Shown: positions 63,559 through 64,000 of the stretch, in pieces
Layout of the letters: every line of letters starts with the position of its first letter
Position numbering within the stretch: the first letter of the stretch is position 1
Assembly (NCBI RefSeq): GCF_004123295.1
Contig: NZ_SDMK01000005.1
Location: 1 to 64,000, forward strand
DNA from: Silvibacterium dinghuense
GTDB lineage: Bacteria; Acidobacteriota; Terriglobia; Terriglobales; Acidobacteriaceae
Direction: 5' to 3'
Length of the DNA stretch: 64,000 nt
The notes under the pieces: model-generated
Told to the model about the DNA's origin: nothing
Database searches by the model: none
What the model saw: only the letters and a program-made list of their open reading frames with translations
Program-made: the position numbers and the translations under genes

Positions 63559-64000
63559 CTAATTCTCCGTCGGCATTTCGACATGGTCGATGACCAATAC
63601 CTTCACCGGCCCTTTTGAGGGAACCAGTTTCAGCCCTAACTGCTCCTGCAAGGCTGTGAAGATCGAGGGTCCAGCGTCGCCTGCACCGGAGTCGCTCGAA
63701 TCTGGCGGTGCATCCTGCGGCGTGAACTTCAGCACAAAACTGTATTTTCCGGTGAGGCCTGTCTGATCGATGATGTCGCGATTGAGATCGCTGGCGAGAC
63801 TGAATACCAGCGACTTCATGGGGGCTCCATTGAATTTGATCTTGTGCTCCGTGGGAGACCAGTTCGAAGACATGCCGCCGGAGGGAATGGACTTCACATC
63901 GGCTGCATTCTGCGCCGCATTCTCCGAGAACTTAGGACCGTTCTTTTCGAGCACAAGGTCATAGGTCGGAAGCTCTCTCGTCTCCCAGTGCGCCTTCGCA
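63559..64000 (-). CDS. TIGR03435 family protein, partial (runs off the window)
   Basis: About 146 residues of the C-terminal part are visible. In-frame reading to the edge gives AHWETRELPTYDLVLEKNGPKF, paralogous to AHWETRMLPVYLLTVAKGG of the next gene. It ends VLVIDHVEMPTEN. The frame is open to base 64000, so the start lies outside. Function unknown; the shared domain suggests the two proteins work together. Confidence 0.85.
   Translation of the reverse strand, partial: AKAHWETRELPTYDLVLEKNGPKFSENAAQNAADVKSIPSGGMSSNWSPTEHKIKFNGAPMKSLVFSLASDLNRDIIDQTGLTGKYSFVLKFTPQDAPPDSSDSGAGDAGPSIFTALQEQLGLKLVPSKGPVKVLVIDHVEMPTEN

Overview
The window reads as a chromosomal segment of a high-GC member of the Acidobacteriota (Terriglobia/Acidobacteriaceae type). 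Supporting this are two large Oar-like TonB-dependent receptors with a carboxypeptidase-type regulatory domain, a VWA protein of the acidobacterial TIGR03436 type, TIGR03435-type proteins (one fused to an M56/BlaR1 protease), a DUF885 hydrolase, and long secreted Ig-like/beta-propeller lipoproteins. The genus is inferred, not shown.

Layout. 1-3.4 kb: the str operon on the minus strand (rpsL with a TTG start, rpsG, fusA, then tuf cut by the window edge). 4.0-7.7 kb: an epoxide hydrolase and an encapsulin nanocompartment operon (DyP peroxidase with a C-terminal loading peptide, then encapsulin) bracketed by two direct copies of a ~200-bp palindromic repeat. 7.7-21.4 kb: a membrane protein of unknown function, an S9 peptidase, a large lipoprotein, a Tat-exported class A beta-lactamase, a GGDEF-EAL protein and a TonB receptor. 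21.7-26.3 kb: an rRNA methyltransferase (rlmI-like) with a tiny two-helix membrane protein behind it, the bifunctional (p)ppGpp enzyme rsh, and three related small-RNA-like elements, each ending in its own terminator.

28.9-35.2 kb is the accessory region, with lower GC. It holds a DUF5343 / Swt1-like HEPN pair with overlapping genes, a small Cys-rich ORF, a divergent TetR/oxidoreductase pair with two operator palindromes, an IS110-family (IS1111-group) element with subterminal inverted repeats and a structured 3' region fitting a bridge RNA, a frameshifted GNAT gene and a cupin. A ~28-bp motif recurs at 28928 and 30589 and, split by the insertion sequence, at 32522/34020. The modules therefore look like cassettes bounded by a shared site.

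35.2-43.7 kb is housekeeping: ridA, msrB, a secreted protein of unknown function, a carbonic anhydrase remnant, a DinB protein, rpmB, rplU-rpmA, a membrane protein and gyrB. 43.8-64 kb is almost wholly minus strand: a GH3 glycosidase, a Tat-exported GH85 endoglycosidase, a tripartite RND efflux operon with 1-nt gene overlaps, a VWA protein four bases behind a TonB receptor, and the M56/TIGR03435 genes at the right edge. This part suggests glycan or glycoprotein foraging together with envelope export and sensing.

No tRNA, rRNA or CRISPR array was seen. All functional calls rest on motif recognition by eye; no database search was run.
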